Shown here: positions 21,363 through 33,749 of the stretch, one piece after another
How the letters are laid out: the number at the start of each line of letters is the position of its first letter
Numbering within the stretch: position 1 is the stretch's first letter
NCBI RefSeq assembly: GCF_004379255.2
Contig: NC_056042.1
Location: 14,679,901 to 14,743,900, forward strand
Source of the DNA: Salvia splendens
Lineage: Eukaryota; Streptophyta; Magnoliopsida; Lamiales; Lamiaceae
Direction of reading: 5' to 3'
DNA length: 64,000 nt
The notes under the pieces: model-generated
What the model was told of the DNA's origin: nothing
Databases searched by the model: none
Seen by the model: the letters and a program-made list of their open reading frames with translations, nothing else
Made by a program: the position numbers and the translations under genes

Positions 21363-21760
21363 ATCTCAGTAGCGTCCTTCTTTGACAAGAAACCACTGAT
21401 CTTTGACTTTGAAGTCATTTCATTCTCGTTCAGTAATTATCTGATAAAATCTTTTCACCAGTCGCTTTGCTACCATGTATTAAGGGATCATCTATTTTTT
21501 CATCATTGTTGTTTCATATTGATTTTGTTCGTTTCAATGAATTTTGTGTATCAACCCATCCAATTGGTATCTTCACATCTTGATCCAAATTACCTTTTGT
21601 GATATGATATTCGCTGAACATATGAAATGCATAACCTTGGAATTTTTTTAGTGGCAGAATTTGATTATGACTTCTTTTGGGACGAGTGAAATTTGAAGAT
21701 GACCTTAAAGGAGTGGCACAGAAGTGCCTAACTTGATATATTGATTTAGTGCACAAAAGT

Positions 21761-24700
21761 TGTAATAACCCGAAATTTTGTAAATTTAAAAGTAGTTAAA
21801 AAAATGCGTTTGAAGTCTATACTTAAATTAAACTAGTGGTCTCGGTGATTAGAAAATTTGTGTGTCGGATTAGTAGGAAATAATTTGATTAGAAATGTGT
21901 TTATATTAGTTTTAATAGGCAAAAATTTAAGTAGTGGGGTGTTGGATTTTAGAAAGAAAAGAAGAGAGTGAATTAAAGGAATAGAAAAAGAAATTGGAAA
22001 TGGGAGTTTATCTTCACTCTTCCGCTTGCGAGAACCTTCTATATTCTTTCACTCCTACATTTTCTTTCACAAATATACACACACAAGGAAAAAAAACACA
22101 GACCCTCCACTGGCGTCGCCACGTCTCCGTCGACCACCGCCATACGTCGAAGGTGGCGTCCTTTATCGTTCCCCCCTCTCCGTCTCTGATACATAATTCT
22201 CTCTGCACACGCTGGTGCACTTTTTATTAGCACTATAAATACTTGCAAGTATACAGAGTAGGAATAATATAGCTAAAGGTTAGTACCAGATATCGATCAC
22301 GGGGAAAATAAACACAGACCGTCTATCATCTACAAAGCTCAATTACTATTTGGAAAACTAAAAGTTTTTGAGAATTTTTTAAAACAAAGAACCTTTGAAA
22401 GCAAAGAAAGAACTAATTGCAAATAAATCATGGAGATAAAAGTATAGAGATAAGGGAATTTCAGGGATGTGCTTTCACAATTATGATTATACAAATTCCA
22501 ACTACAACACCTTAGCACAGTTCTTACTTTGATAGAACGAGTCACCTAATTTATGCTCATGCGATACAAACGTTGACTACAAACATTAGGGTTGTCAATC
22601 CTAAATACGTAACTCCTAAAAGCTCCTAAGACCCTTAAAAAGTCCTCACTCTCAATTAACAGTGTCGTTTTAAAGGAAGCTAATTGTAGTGTCTATTAAG
22701 TGGATCTAACTCGCCAACCTCTTCTCACGATTATGTAGCAAGTTATATTAAATCATTACTGAATGTGTCACTCAAGCGTGAAGCATTATCCATTAACTTA
22801 AGGAAGAACCAAAGTAAGAACAAACAGGTGCTAAATAGAAATAGGAATTGTATAAATCAATAAAAGTTTCTAACACATCCCTAGAATCCTATGAGATTAG
22901 TTACACATGATAGAATAAGCTAAAAACATAGATTGAAGGGAAGACAATGAAAGCATAAGAACTAAAGCAATAAAACCCAAAGGTTGAATCCTTTTAGCCT
23001 TGATGATCTTGATTCCTTCTTCAACTCCTTGCACAATGAAGCACTCTAATTTTTAAACTCTGGAAATATTTGGCGAAGAGAAGATCTATTTTTGATGAAG
23101 CTTTGGGGGTATTTATAGGGGAAAATCGTCCATTCTCAGATAAAGAAATTGATTGCAAAATATAGTAAATCTTGGAGAGAAAGTAGGGCAAATTCTGCTC
23201 GCCGCTATTTCCCAGTGGGCCGCTGCACCTTGGCCAGCGGTCACTGTGGTTTGGTCTGAGGCTTCTGTCTCTTGGCTGGCGCCGCTGCACTTATTTTTGA
23301 GAACGCTAGTCATAATCTCGTAACTCTCTGGACTCTCGGTAGCGGTCTCCACGCATTCTCCAGCGGTCGCTGGGCGTGTCTTGACTTCATGCACAACTTT
23401 CCCGGAGCGGGCCGCTACTGGCTTAGCGGTCGTTGGGAGCCAGCGGTCGCCGGCATTGTTGCAACGGACCGCTGGACATCTAGAACAACTCCAGATTTCC
23501 AACTTCGCGTTATGACTCTCTTTTTAGGCTCAAATATGCACATTTCTCACAAAACATGTCAAAATACCAAAATAGATAAAATATGCAAATAATAGACATG
23601 TAATGCAACTTTGACATTGAAAACGGACCAAAAGATGGCCTTAAAACCGTGTAAAATCCGAGCGTATCACACGCCCACGCACATTTCCATGGTTGTCCAA
23701 CCGATTCTTCTGCCACCACAACTGATTCTGTCATCACCATTGCCGGTTTCTAAAACTCCAGGATAGACTTGTCTTCTCTTTGTGTAGGCAAGTCCCTTGC
23801 ACCTCTATTTTGTCCAATTTCTTCAAGTTAAAGCTAGGGTTCTCAATCTAATTTTCCCAAATTGAAATTTAAGCAAATTAAGTGATAAACTAAGTTGTTA
23901 ATAGTTAAGTGCTTTTTTTTAATATAGTTGGAGAAGTGAATTAGAAGGAAATTTTATCTTGATGTGTGAATGTAGGGAAAGCATAGAATTCTTCTTTTTT
24001 GTTTCAGAAATTAATTATGCTTCTTGATAAGTCATTAAAATTTCATAGTTAACCATAATTTGCACCTTTATAAAGAGGAAATGTGTATTCTTGGCATGGG
24101 AAGGTTTGGGACAGCCCATAAACAACATAGAATTTGGAGGAGTTTTACATATTTTTTTATTAAAGATGTTCACCATAAGCTTTTCAGGTTATATTCTAAA
24201 TGTTCGGAATAAGGTTGGTGGATTAATTTGAGTCTTTATGCTAGATCATGGTAATTAATTTGGAAGAAATATAAAATTCTCTGTAATAAGCTAAAATATG
24301 TTAGTTGATGAAAGTAATTGAAAACAGAACTTGTTATAAATCATTGTTGGTAGTGTTGGTGATAAAAGTTTATATAATTGAAGGGAATAAAGGGAATTCT
24401 TCCCTGAGAGATAGCAATGAGAAAGCGAAGGATACCTGATTCCAGGATGACATTCTCGGTTTTAAGGTCTTATTTCTACATTAGGTCTTAATTCTTGAAT
24501 TAAGTCTATTTGATTTTATATAGAATATTGTGTGTTAATCGGTGATACTTTATGTGATTTGTATATGTTGCTTACAGCGTGAAATATGAGAATTTTGGAT
24601 ATATGATGGTTAGAATTGGAATCTATCAGTTTATTTGACAAGATACACTGTGAAAAGAAATTGCAAATCTCTTATGATAACTCTCGGTCTTCTGGATAAC

Positions 24701-24785
24701 CGAAGTGAGGATCGTTTGTCTGATCTGAAATCAGATCTTTCTGATTATTGTCTGCACCCTAGATGGATGGTCTGTGTGGATTCTT
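21761..24785 (+). mobile_element. Ty3/Gypsy LTR fragment hosting a nested solo LTR
   Basis: Starts TGTAATAACCCGAAATTTTG, a typical chromovirus LTR start. The LTR is interrupted at 22212 by a solo LTR, and resumes at 23675 after a duplicated CACGC. It ends abruptly at 24785, where a second LTR of the nested family begins. Transcript-leader-like GC-rich sequence (TCCGTCGACCACCGCC near 22125) continues across the insertion. No gag or pol of this element is present. Confidence 0.55.
22213..23669 (-). mobile_element. Solo LTR (1,457 bp), TSD CACGC
   Basis: On the minus strand it starts TGATACGCTCGGATTTTACA (at 23669) and ends GTGCACCA (at 22213), giving TG...CA ends. It is flanked by perfect 5-bp copies CACGC at 22208-22212 and 23670-23674. 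A TATA-like CCTATAAATACCCC lies near 23110 on the minus strand. The middle contains many AGCGGTCGCTGG-type GC-rich motifs (23200-23490). No internal sequence remains, so it formed by LTR-LTR recombination. Plus- and minus-strand ORFs here are not genes. Confidence 0.9.
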
Positions 24786-26097
24786 TGATACTCTCGGATT
24801 TTGCACTCTTTTAAGGCCATTATTTGGTCCGTTTTGAGTGTCAAAATTGCATTACGTGTCAATTATTTGCATATTTTATTCATTTTGGTATTTTGACGTG
24901 TTTTGTGAGAAATATGCTAAATAAAGCAAAAAAATGGCATAGAAAGGTCAAAATTCGGAAGCAGAACTGAAGCGCAACCCAGAGGCCCGTTGTACCCAAT
25001 GCAGCGGTCGCTAAACCGAGTACAAACAGTTCTGGAGCTGACCAGCGGCCAACTGGGCAAGGTCGCACACGATAGCCTATTTTCAAACTAATTTTTCCGG
25101 CGATTCTGAAGTCCGATCAGGGCGTGCTATATACCATTCTCTTCGTCTTTTAAATAGCTTCGCATTGGTACTAATATCATCTCAATCGGAGTTTTTTTGG
25201 AGAAAGTTATGGCAATTCTACCAAAGTCGCGCAAGGCTGTCAAGTGCTGGCGGGAATTTAAGGAAGGAAATAAACTATTACCTTGTTAAGCCAAATCTTT
25301 TCCTTAACCTATGGAGAACGAAAATTCCATATTTTCTATTACTTGGAGGACACCTTTTACCAAGGTTAAACCTTTTTCAAGCCTATATATACCATATAAC
25401 CTAATTCATAATATTCACCCATCCATAGCCCCCAAAAGGGGAGCCTCCAAGGCTCCTCCCTCCATTCTCCATAACCTAATTCTTCCATCATTCTTGAGAT
25501 TGAAGCAAGGCAAGAGGAGCATGAAGACATCAACATTCAACCTTGGGTTTTGTATGTTTATTTCATGTCTCGTACTTTAATTATTGTTTTAGTTCATCTA
25601 CAGATGGATTGCTAAACAACAGAATTTTGAGGTTTGATAGTAATTGACTTTTATGTAGTTCTTTTTATGTTTAATGTTCATAACTCGTTTCCACTTGACT
25701 TTTCTTGAGTTTTTGTTTGACTAATTGGTCGGTACCTTGATTATTGTCAATCTTTGATCGGTGATAGCTTTGATTGGTTTATCTTATATGTTAATACAAT
25801 AATTATGACACGAGTATTGATGCATGATAGGGATAAATCGTGGTAAAATTGAGTCGGGTGAACGTAGAACTAATTAGAGTGAAAGCATTATCCTTGAAAT
25901 CCTTTATTTCATTCTTATTTTCCTAACTTCTAATTTGCTTTATTTCTTTTATTTTATTTATTTTTGTTCAGTTTCTTCATTCAAAACTCAAAACTCTTGT
26001 TCTCTATAAGTATTTGACGCTTAGTACATGATAGCCAGTTGCAATTATATTCCCTGTGTTCGATATCCCCAGAGGGTACTGACCCATTCTCTCCTTG
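24786..26097 (+). mobile_element. Second LTR of the same family, plus strand, cut by gap
   Basis: Begins TGATACTCTCGGATTTTGCA and follows the solo LTR's outline: TTTTAAGGCCATNNTTTGGTCCGTTTT, GTATTTTGACRTGTTTTGTGAGAAAT, AGCGGYC motifs at 25000-25045, a TATA region (CCTATATATACC, 25380), a pyrimidine-rich leader and, near the end, GTGTTCGATATCCCCAGAGGGTACTGACC. It enters the N run at 26098 before its terminus. It lies inverted relative to the solo LTR, 1.1 kb away. Confidence 0.75.
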
Positions 26098-26159
26098 NNN
26101 NNNNNNNNNNNNNNNNNNNNNNNNNNNNNNNNNNNNNNNNNNNNNNNNNNNNNNNNNNN
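26098..26159. other. Assembly gap, 62 N
   Basis: Undetermined bases. The LTR on its left and the Tekay-type pol on its right belong to different families, so at least one junction is hidden here. Confidence 0.99.
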
Positions 26160-29017
26160 AATTATCCCGATGTCTTGCCCCGATGCCATGCCGGGACCCC
26201 ACCCGGACAGGCAAGTAGATCACGATCATCTGGAGCCCGGATCGGCACCAATATCCAAAGCACCTTTATAGAATGGCGCCAAAAGAGTTGGAGAGCTTAA
26301 TATGCAAAGAGCTACTGGAATTGGGATTCATTAGACCTAGCGTGTCACCATGGGAGCACCAGTATTGTTCGTAAAGAAGAAGGATGGAACGATGAGGATG
26401 TGCATCGACTATCGGGAGCTAAACAAACTAACGCTGAAGAACAAGTATCCACTACCAAGGATAGACGACTGTGTTTGACCAACTTCGAGGGGCAGGAGTC
26501 TTCTCTAAGATGGATTTGAATCTGGGTACCATCAGCTGAGGTTCGGCGAGAAGATGTACCCAAGACAGCTTTTCGAAAAAGATATGGTCATTATGAGTTC
26601 GTTGTAATGCCTTTTGGACTGACGAAAGCCCCGGCAGTGTTCATGGACCTTATGAACCGCGTGTTCCATCCATTTCTGGATCGGTTTGTCCTGGTTTTCA
26701 TCGATGACGTGCTTGTTTACTCAAAGAACGAGGAGGAGCACAAAGAGCACTTGAGAACCGTCCTAGCAACTCTAAGGGACGAGAAACTATATGCCAAGTT
26801 CAGTAAATGCGAGTTTTGGCTCAAGGAAGTAAATTTTCTTGGACATGTAGTAACTTCAGATGGAATTCGTGTAGATCCGGCCAAGGTAGAAGCGGTGCAG
26901 AGTGGAAGTCACCTTCTACACAAAACGAAATCCGAAGCTTTTTAGGACTGGCGGGCTATTATCGAAGATTCATCGAGGATTCTCGATAGCAGCAATGAGC
27001 CAATGACGAACAACTGAGAGTCAAGATGATTTGGACGCCAGAATGTGAGGCGAGCTTTCAGTTGTTGAAGGAGAAATTGACCACCGCACACCTAGCTGTG
27101 CCGAGAGAGACTGACTACGACTGTATATATAGGATGCGTCGAAGGTGGACTGGATGTGTGCTTATGCAGAAGGGAAAGTGATTATATATATGCATCGAAC
27201 AATTGAACCCATATGAATATCCGACCGCATGACGGAACTGGCATGGTGTGGTACATGCTTTGAAGATCTGGAGACACCATCTTATGGAGTCCGTTGTAAT
27301 ATACACGGACCATAAGAGGAAAGTACTTCTTTGCAAAAAGGAGCTGAATATGCGCCAACGTAGGTGGCTCGAGTTGTCAAAAGGACTACGATTTGTGTAT
27401 AAATTACCATCCGGGAAAAGCAAACGTAGTGGCCGATGCTCTTAGTAGGAAGTCTCAATCTCAGCTGGCCACCTTTCTTACTATCGAGGAGAGTTTAATC
27501 CAAGAGTTCAGTAAGATGCGCTTGGAAGTAGTGAGAATGCCCGAGACTGTGGAAGGATATAGTAGCCACGTTGGTGATGGAACCCGACTTAAGAGCCAGA
27601 ATTGTAGAAGCTCAACGGCGAGATACGTTACTAGAAAAGATTCGCTCAGAAGTGAGGACGGGTGAACTCGGAAATTTTCGTGAGGCAGCGGATAATGGTC
27701 TCACATACAAGGGAAGGTTGTGTGTGCCTAAGGATGAAGGCCTGAGGATGGAAATCATGAGAGAAGCACATGAAACCCCATACGCTGCTCATCCAGGGAG
27801 CACCAAAATGTATCAAGACTTGAAAAGACAGTTTTGGTGGAACGGTATGAAAAAGCATGTTGCGGCATTTGTGGAGAGATGCCTGGCATGTCAACAAGTA
27901 AAGGCGCTACACCAACGGCCCTATGGGAAATTGCAACCCCTCGAGATTCCGGAATGGAAGTGGGAACATATTGCAATGGACTTTGTGATAGGACTGCCAA
28001 AATCCCAGCGAGGGAACACGGTGATTTGGGTGATTATAGATCGCCTCACCAAATCTGCCCATTTGTGCCGGTTCGTGCCACTTATGGATCCGATCAGTTG
28101 GCTAAGGTATATGTACGGGAAATTATACGCTTGCATGGAGTTCCAGCGACAATCACATCTGATCGTGATGCTAAATTCACTTCTAGATTTTGGACAAGCC
28201 TGCAGCGCGAGTTGGGGACTAAGTTGAATTTCAGTACAGCGTTCCACCCGCAAACCGACGGGCAGTCGGAGAGAACGATACAAGCATTGGAGGACATGCT
28301 ACGAGCCGTGGTGCTAGATCGAGGCGTAGGTTGGGAAGAAGTGTTGCCCTTGGTAGAGTTCGCTTACAATAATAGTTACCAGGCGACTATCAAGATGGCC
28401 CCATATGAGGCCTTGTATGGAAAGAAGTGTAGATCGCCACTTTATTGGGATGAAGTGGGTGAGAGAAGAATTCTCGGACCAGACTCTGTAGAAGAGATGA
28501 TAGAGATTGTCCGACAAATCCGTGGGAGGATCAAGGAGGCACAAGATCGACAGAAATCTTATGCGGATGTTCGAAGGACCGAGTTACAGTTCGAGGTCGG
28601 GGAAAAGGTCTTTCTGAAAGTTTCCCTTCTAAGGGAATAACTCGTTTTGGAGTGAAGGGAAAGCTGAGACCCCGATTTATTGGTCCATACGAGATTTTGG
28701 ATAGAGTCGGCGTGGTAGCATACAGGTTGGCTCTACCACCAAGCTTTGGAAATGTGCACAACGTCTTCCATGTGTCACAATTGAGGAAGTACGTGTTTGA
28801 CCCCACACACATCGTTCACCAAGAAGAGATGATGGTCCTAAATCCCGATCTAAGTTATGAGGAGAAGCCCGAGGCCATTTTGGATCGAAGGGTGCAAGAA
28901 TTGAGGAATAAGTCAATTGTTTCGGTGAAGGTACGGTGGAGGAATCATGGAGTCGAGGAAGCAACATGGGAATTAGAAGATAAGATGAGAGAGAAGTTTC
29001 CGGAGCTGTTTGAATGA
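26160..29017 (+). pseudogene. Tekay-type chromovirus pol, many frameshifts
   Basis: Ty3/Gypsy polyprotein remnant read across several frames. [21 protein letters not shown] (26380-26440), [20 protein letters not shown] (26607), catalytic FIDD at 26697-26708. RNase H relic at 27060-27460 ending KANVVADALSRK. Integrase: zinc-binding HPGSTKMYQDLKRQFWW...CLACQQVK (27780-27905), core Asp at 27979, TSDRDAKF (Asp at 28161) and the Glu in DGQSERT (28269). A C-terminal chromodomain (28850-29017: PEAILDRRVQELRNK, VRWRNHGVEEATWE) would direct integration to marked chromatin. RT before integrase and the chromodomain define a chromovirus; the motif wording fits Tekay/Del. At least six frame changes, including one between integrase catalytic residues near 28100. 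Gag and protease are missing at the gap. Confidence 0.93.
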
Positions 29018-29223
29018 TCTAGGGAAATTTCGGGACGAAATTTTTTTTTTAAGGTGGGAGGAATGTAATGTCCGTTTTTTTAATTAAGGGGTGTTTGCTT
29101 TTTGTGAATATCTTGTTTAAGATATGGTGTGGTATGTTTTATTTGTTTTACATTATTTATGGGTGTGAATTTTTAGTTTATGGTTTTTGAAAAGCAAATT
29201 AATATCCTAATTAATAAATTAAA

Positions 29224-29224
<1 letters not shown>

Positions 29225-29263
<39 letters not shown>
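29225..29263. repeat. (CT)n microsatellite
   Basis: About 19 CT units within the Tekay LTR, in the pyrimidine-rich transcript-leader region. Confidence 0.97.
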
Positions 29264-29266
<3 letters not shown>

Positions 29267-30126
29267 TCTCTCCCTCACCCCACGATCTTCTCAACCCCCC
29301 CCCACTCCCACAAAACCGATATCTTTCCCTTCCCAATCACAATCAATCATCGGTTCTCTCTTCTCCCTCACAATCTCAACACCGGTAAGCTTCCTCCCTT
29401 CTCCCTCTCGGTTTTTACCTTCTTCCATTCACTCCCTCTCATCATCTTCTTGGATTCCTCAAGGTGATACCCTCCTTCGTCGTGAATCGGAGTCGTAAGA
29501 GGAAGTAAAGCTTTTACACTACGTTGAACTATCCGGGAAAGGTAATACAAGGCCTCAACTCTCGTTTAATTCGAAAAACATGCATGTAGGACGTTTTGGG
29601 AAGGTTTAGATGCTGAATAGGTTTTGTGATTATGTGTTGTTGTCGAGCATGTTTTGTTAGTAACTGACAGTGGGTTCCGACCCCGTTTTGACTGAGCAAA
29701 CGATCTCCTTTTGGTACGAAATTTTAACCGTATAAACTTGGATGTGTCTTCGGTGTGGTGTGTAAATTTCAGCTTCATTGGATGTCGTATGATTTTACTA
29801 TGATTTTTGCAAGTAAACTGCGCAGTTCTGCGTGTGGTGTGTTCTGGGTGATGTTTGTGTGTGCTTTGGGTGTGTTTCTGAGTGTTGTGTTTTGTGAAGC
29901 ATGTGGGTGTGTTTGGCCAAGAGATGGCTCGGGAAAATCAGTGTTTGGTTCGAGGGTTTCGTGTGTGTTGGCCGAGAGTTGTAGGGTTCGGCCTAGGGCA
30001 GTGTTGTGGAGAGTTTTGAAGGGATGACCCAGGTGTTTGGGTGTGTTTTGGGACGTAGGAGGTGTGGTGTGAATGTCGTATAGGGTTTGAGAATCGGAGG
30101 TTGGAGGAAAGTGAGTGTACACTGGA

Positions 30127-30295
30127 CTGTGCCGAGACAGGTGCCGAGCTGTGCCGAGACAGGTGCCGAGCTGTGCCGAGACAGGTGCCGAGCTGTGCCG
30201 AGACAGGTGCCGAGCTGTGCCGAGACAGGTGCCGAGCTGTGCCGAGACAGGTGCCGAGCTGTGCCGAGACAGGTGCCGAGCTGTGCCGAGACAGG
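30127..30295. repeat. 22-bp minisatellite in the Tekay LTR
   Basis: Seven full and one partial perfect copies of CTGTGCCGAGACAGGTGCCGAG, then degenerating CCGAG(A/C)C(A)GGCGGCC sequence to 30420. Because 22 is not a multiple of three and the unit lacks stops in most phases, long ORFs appear in several frames on both strands, each with a 22-residue repeat. They are by-products of the repeat. Confidence 0.97.
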
Positions 30296-31619
30296 CGGCC
30301 GAGGTGCCGAGCCAGGCGGCCGAGACGGTCGGCCGAGGTGCCGAGCCAGGCGGCCGAGACACCGAGCCAGGCCGAGACGCCGATCCTTTTTCCGAGCTTT
30401 TTCCGAACCTTTTCCGAGCCAAGTGAGCCGTTGCACAGTAAGGGTATGCCAGGAGTTTGAGTGTTGTGTGTGTGTCGTGTGCGCGTTTTGAGTACGTCGT
30501 ATGCGTGTCGGGTGCGTGCGGGGTGTGTTTTCGGGCGTGTCTTTGTGTGTTTGGCTTATGAGATGTTGTTAAGTGTGTGTTCGTGTAACGTGCTAGATGT
30601 TGAAGTCGTCCACGTAGGAATCATGCATTGTCGTTTAAACATCGTCTACCCTGACTCTAATCATGATTTATTTATCTTTCAAAAGGGTGATCTTTTTCGA
30701 GGAAAGTGTGGTTGAAGGGAACTGTTTTAAAAGCTAAGCAATCGAGGTGGGCTTTTCTACCCTACTAATTTTGTGGGTTATCTTTAATACGGACTCTGTT
30801 CCGGAAATGTTTATGGAGATGAACTGTTTGTCTTGCCAATTGTTTTGATTTGAAACCTATCTGAAGTGGTTTACCACATATGTTTAATCGAATTCGGGTC
30901 TGTTGGGCTGCGAACCCTCAGGCTAGTGTACACGAGACCGGGAGCCATCTGAGAGCAAGTTGGCCGGTCTAGTTGACCTGGGGTGTGGCCACGCCCCTTG
31001 TCATGGTTGGATCAGATAGTGTATGATAGTGGGGATAAGGGTGGCAATATCTGAAAATGACTGCGCAGTCGAATTTATGAAATATATTTTGTGTACTTGG
31101 GTTACTTTCTTACACTTAAAACCCCAAGGTTACACTGATGTGGCATGACAAACTATGATTTTGGCGTGTGTCCACTGAGTGCAATAAGTACTCAGCCCTG
31201 CATGTTGTTTTCTTAATGTGCAGGTTGAGCGGCGATGGGGATGACGGATGTTGAGCAGTGAAAGCCAAATGAGTGTTTTACTTGGTCTTTTGGATGGTGT
31301 CGTGTCGTCATACCCGGCATCATCTGTCTTTTGGTCTTTTCCGCTGCTTTGTAATCCGATACATTGTTTTTATTTAACTCTGTTTACATTAACTTTAGAA
31401 ATGTCTTCTTAGTACAATGTTTGAAGTGAACTTCTTTTTAATAAATGCTTTTGGGTCAAATATTCCTGTTCTCCCCTTTCTTCCCCGCTTCTTTATTCCT
31501 CCCCTAGTCGCGGTCCACCGTACTTCCTATCCTTAGGAAATGCGGGCGTGACAATAATATTTCATTAGTTTGATTTGTTGGTTACTTTTACACTTTCTTA
31601 TGTTGAAAATTGTTTTCAG

Positions 31620-33266
31620 GCCAAAGAGAACAATGGGAAACTTCCTCCATTTATGGATTTCTTTCTACAGACCCACAAGCTAAGGAACGGTGATTCACAA
31701 GGCGAGTTGTGTTCGCAGCGTGCTCAACAAATTGTAGTAAGTCTTTTCACATGTTTGGTTTGATTTCTGAAATTTTATTTGGGATTATAGTATGTGATTA
31801 TCTAAATTTGTTGTCTTATGCTATGAGTATTGCTTGTAGTATTGCTTTTAAGAGTTCTTTATGGAAAGTTAGACTAATTGTGTTGTATGAGAAGCTTAGA
31901 GCTCTCATACTTAGAGCCCTCCTCATCCTTAGATTACATTGCACGTCTCTCTTATTTATCAACACACAGCTAGGTTTAGATTACATTTGTGATGAGCAAT
32001 TTAGATATCAGTTTCCTACTAACAAAAAGTATATGCAAATGTCATTCCATTAAGGGGGTGTTCGATTGGCAAGATTAAATCTCATGATTAAATATGTATC
32101 ATGTTTGGTTCATAAGATTGAACCCTTCAACTTAATCCTAGATGGATAGTCTCATGATAATTAGTCATAGCCTCCCCCCTCCAACTAAAATAATCTCACA
32201 ACTTAATCCTAGATGGATAGTCTCATGATATTAGTCATGACAATATGGATATCAGAATACAAGTTCAGTAGCAATATGAAACTAATAATTAAAAGCTTGA
32301 GGTTAACTTTTGGCAAGTGTTTTGATAAAGTTAGGAGAAAATAGTATTCACCTGAATTCCCCAAAAGCATCTGATATTGCAGAAGTTTATATCCCACCTT
32401 CAGCACAAATGATCTATGTTAAGCATACTATGCAGATGAATTCAAATGAAAATCACACAGAAGATTGATTATTACCTGGCTTAGTAGTGATGCGAACTAC
32501 TGATTTTCTCTGCATAGCCAACAATAACTTGATATGTCTCTGTGCAACAATGAGAGTCTGTGTATTACTGGTAAAAGGTGAAGCACATAGGAAATAGAAA
32601 CTCACTTTCAGCAATGCATCACTGCCAGTCATAGAAACTACGAGATTGGATTGGTGTTGAATCATGGTCTATATTCATTCTGAGTTTAATCACAGATTTA
32701 ATTTCTGATCTGATAAATCATATTCATTCTGAATCTGTAGCTTTATAATGTTGTACAAAATTGTCTGATATGATGAGCTTGTTGCTTGTGAGGTTCTCCC
32801 TTTGTTGTTACACATTTTGAATGTTTTTCATGTTTGTTTAATGGAAGGATGACGTTATGGCACGGGTTGAAGAACAACGGGCTGAAGGAATAGAGAACCC
32901 GGATCATGAAGCCATCTTCTTGAGCTTTTTGGGAAGGTGAAGAAGAGAAAACGAATTTATGGCACGTGGCAAGCAAGAAGCATATACTTCCCATTGGCTA
33001 CTTACTCATCTGTGGGTTCTACACTCGTCAATGCTAGCCAGATCGATGAAATGGTAGAGCAACGAGTTAAAGAACATCGTGGTTAAATGCAGCTACAAAT
33101 TGAAAAAGTGCAAGCCGATTCAGATCGGAAAATTGCACTAGTGCGTGAGGAAGCAGCTAGAAGGGAGCAACAGATGCGAGAGGAAGCAGCTAGGAGGGAG
33201 CAACAGATGCGAGAACGAATGATGCGCCTTTTTAATGAAAAAATGGGACAAATGAAAAATGTGTAG
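31620..33266 (+). pseudogene. CACTA-associated (Transposase_24 / PttA-like) gene remnant
   Basis: Exon-like 31620-31736, bounded by TTTTCAG and GTAAGTC, encodes LPPFMDFFLQTHKLRNGDS and QGELCSQRAQQIV, which I recognise from the plant PttA/En-Spm transposase-associated family. After about 1.1 kb of intron-like sequence, 32850-33266 encodes the C-terminal part: EEQRAEGIENPDHEAIF, a basic GTWQARSIYFPLATY segment, then a coiled coil with two copies of EEAARREQQMR from a 33-bp tandem duplication, ending NEKMGQMKNV and a TAG. An in-frame stop near 33082 and a frameshift near 32930 break it. No CACTA termini are visible at its flanks. Confidence 0.65.
32053..32245. mobile_element. MITE fragment inside the intron-like region
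   Basis: Starts GGGGGTGTTCGATTGGCAAG, a common terminus of Harbinger- or hAT-type plant MITEs, and contains two copies of CTTAATCCTAGATGGATAGTC. No matching right terminus was found, so it is truncated or rearranged. Confidence 0.5.
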
Positions 33267-33399
33267 TTTACTGTAATTTGTAAGACAATCTTATCTTTAT
33301 ATATTTTTGTTAACAATCTTATCTTTTTAATGTTATTTAAGCATTGTTTAATTTTTGATATCTTCTAATTTTTATTTTTTATAAATAATTAAAATTATA

Positions 33400-33400
33400 G

Positions 33401-33433
<33 letters not shown>

Positions 33434-33749
33434 GGGTGCATTATAATGATAACCCCAATTTCCGTAATAACCCTATAACTAAATCTGGACCACACATTTT
33501 TAAAATCACGTGGTCTAGATTCAAACTTAGCTTTCCTTCATAAAAAAGGCGCAGAGGGTAAATATGTCATTTCGCTTATTTAATTTCGGAATTTCACTCA
33601 TGATAAAATTTACGTATCCAAATTTCGCTCATTTAAATACGTAAAATCTTATTTCCTATGATATACAGATGTATGAGGTTCAGTTATACGTAAAATCTTA
33701 TTTCCCATGATATACAAATTTCGCTCATTTAAATACGTAAAATCTTATT
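33400..33749. mobile_element. TA run and end of an unclassified DNA element
   Basis: A TA microsatellite (33400-33432) is followed by GGGTGCATTATAATGATAACCCC, similar in layout to the TA run plus GGGGAGCATTATTCTC at 10.68 kb, then TGGTCTAGATTCAAAC. From 33620 on, AATTTCGCTCATTTAAATACGTAAAATCTTATTT occurs twice with a diverged copy between, directly before the satellite. Confidence 0.35.

Larger units (their letters stand above)
29050..31553 (+). mobile_element. Tekay-type 3' LTR with polypurine tract
   Basis: The polypurine tract AAGGTGGGAGGAA (29051-29063) is followed by the LTR starting TGTAATGTCCG at 29064. The LTR ends GCGGGCGTGACA at 31553, 2,490 bp long. It contains a CT microsatellite, GC-rich minisatellite, and near its end CACTGAGTGCAATAAGTACTCAGCCCTGCATG followed by TGTGCAGGTTGAGCGG, a block shared with the minus-strand LTR at 39.8-42.6 kb. 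Only this one LTR is present. Confidence 0.85.

Noticed and set aside
21084..21602. Functional nuclear L2 ribosomal protein gene
   Set aside because: Homology to plastid rpl2 ends near 21360, half the protein is missing, the upstream part is intron, and no transit peptide is present.
29775..30491. Several ORFs of 103-215 codons on both strands
   Set aside because: They are translations of the 22-bp minisatellite and its GC-rich flank, open in many frames at once, with no domain.
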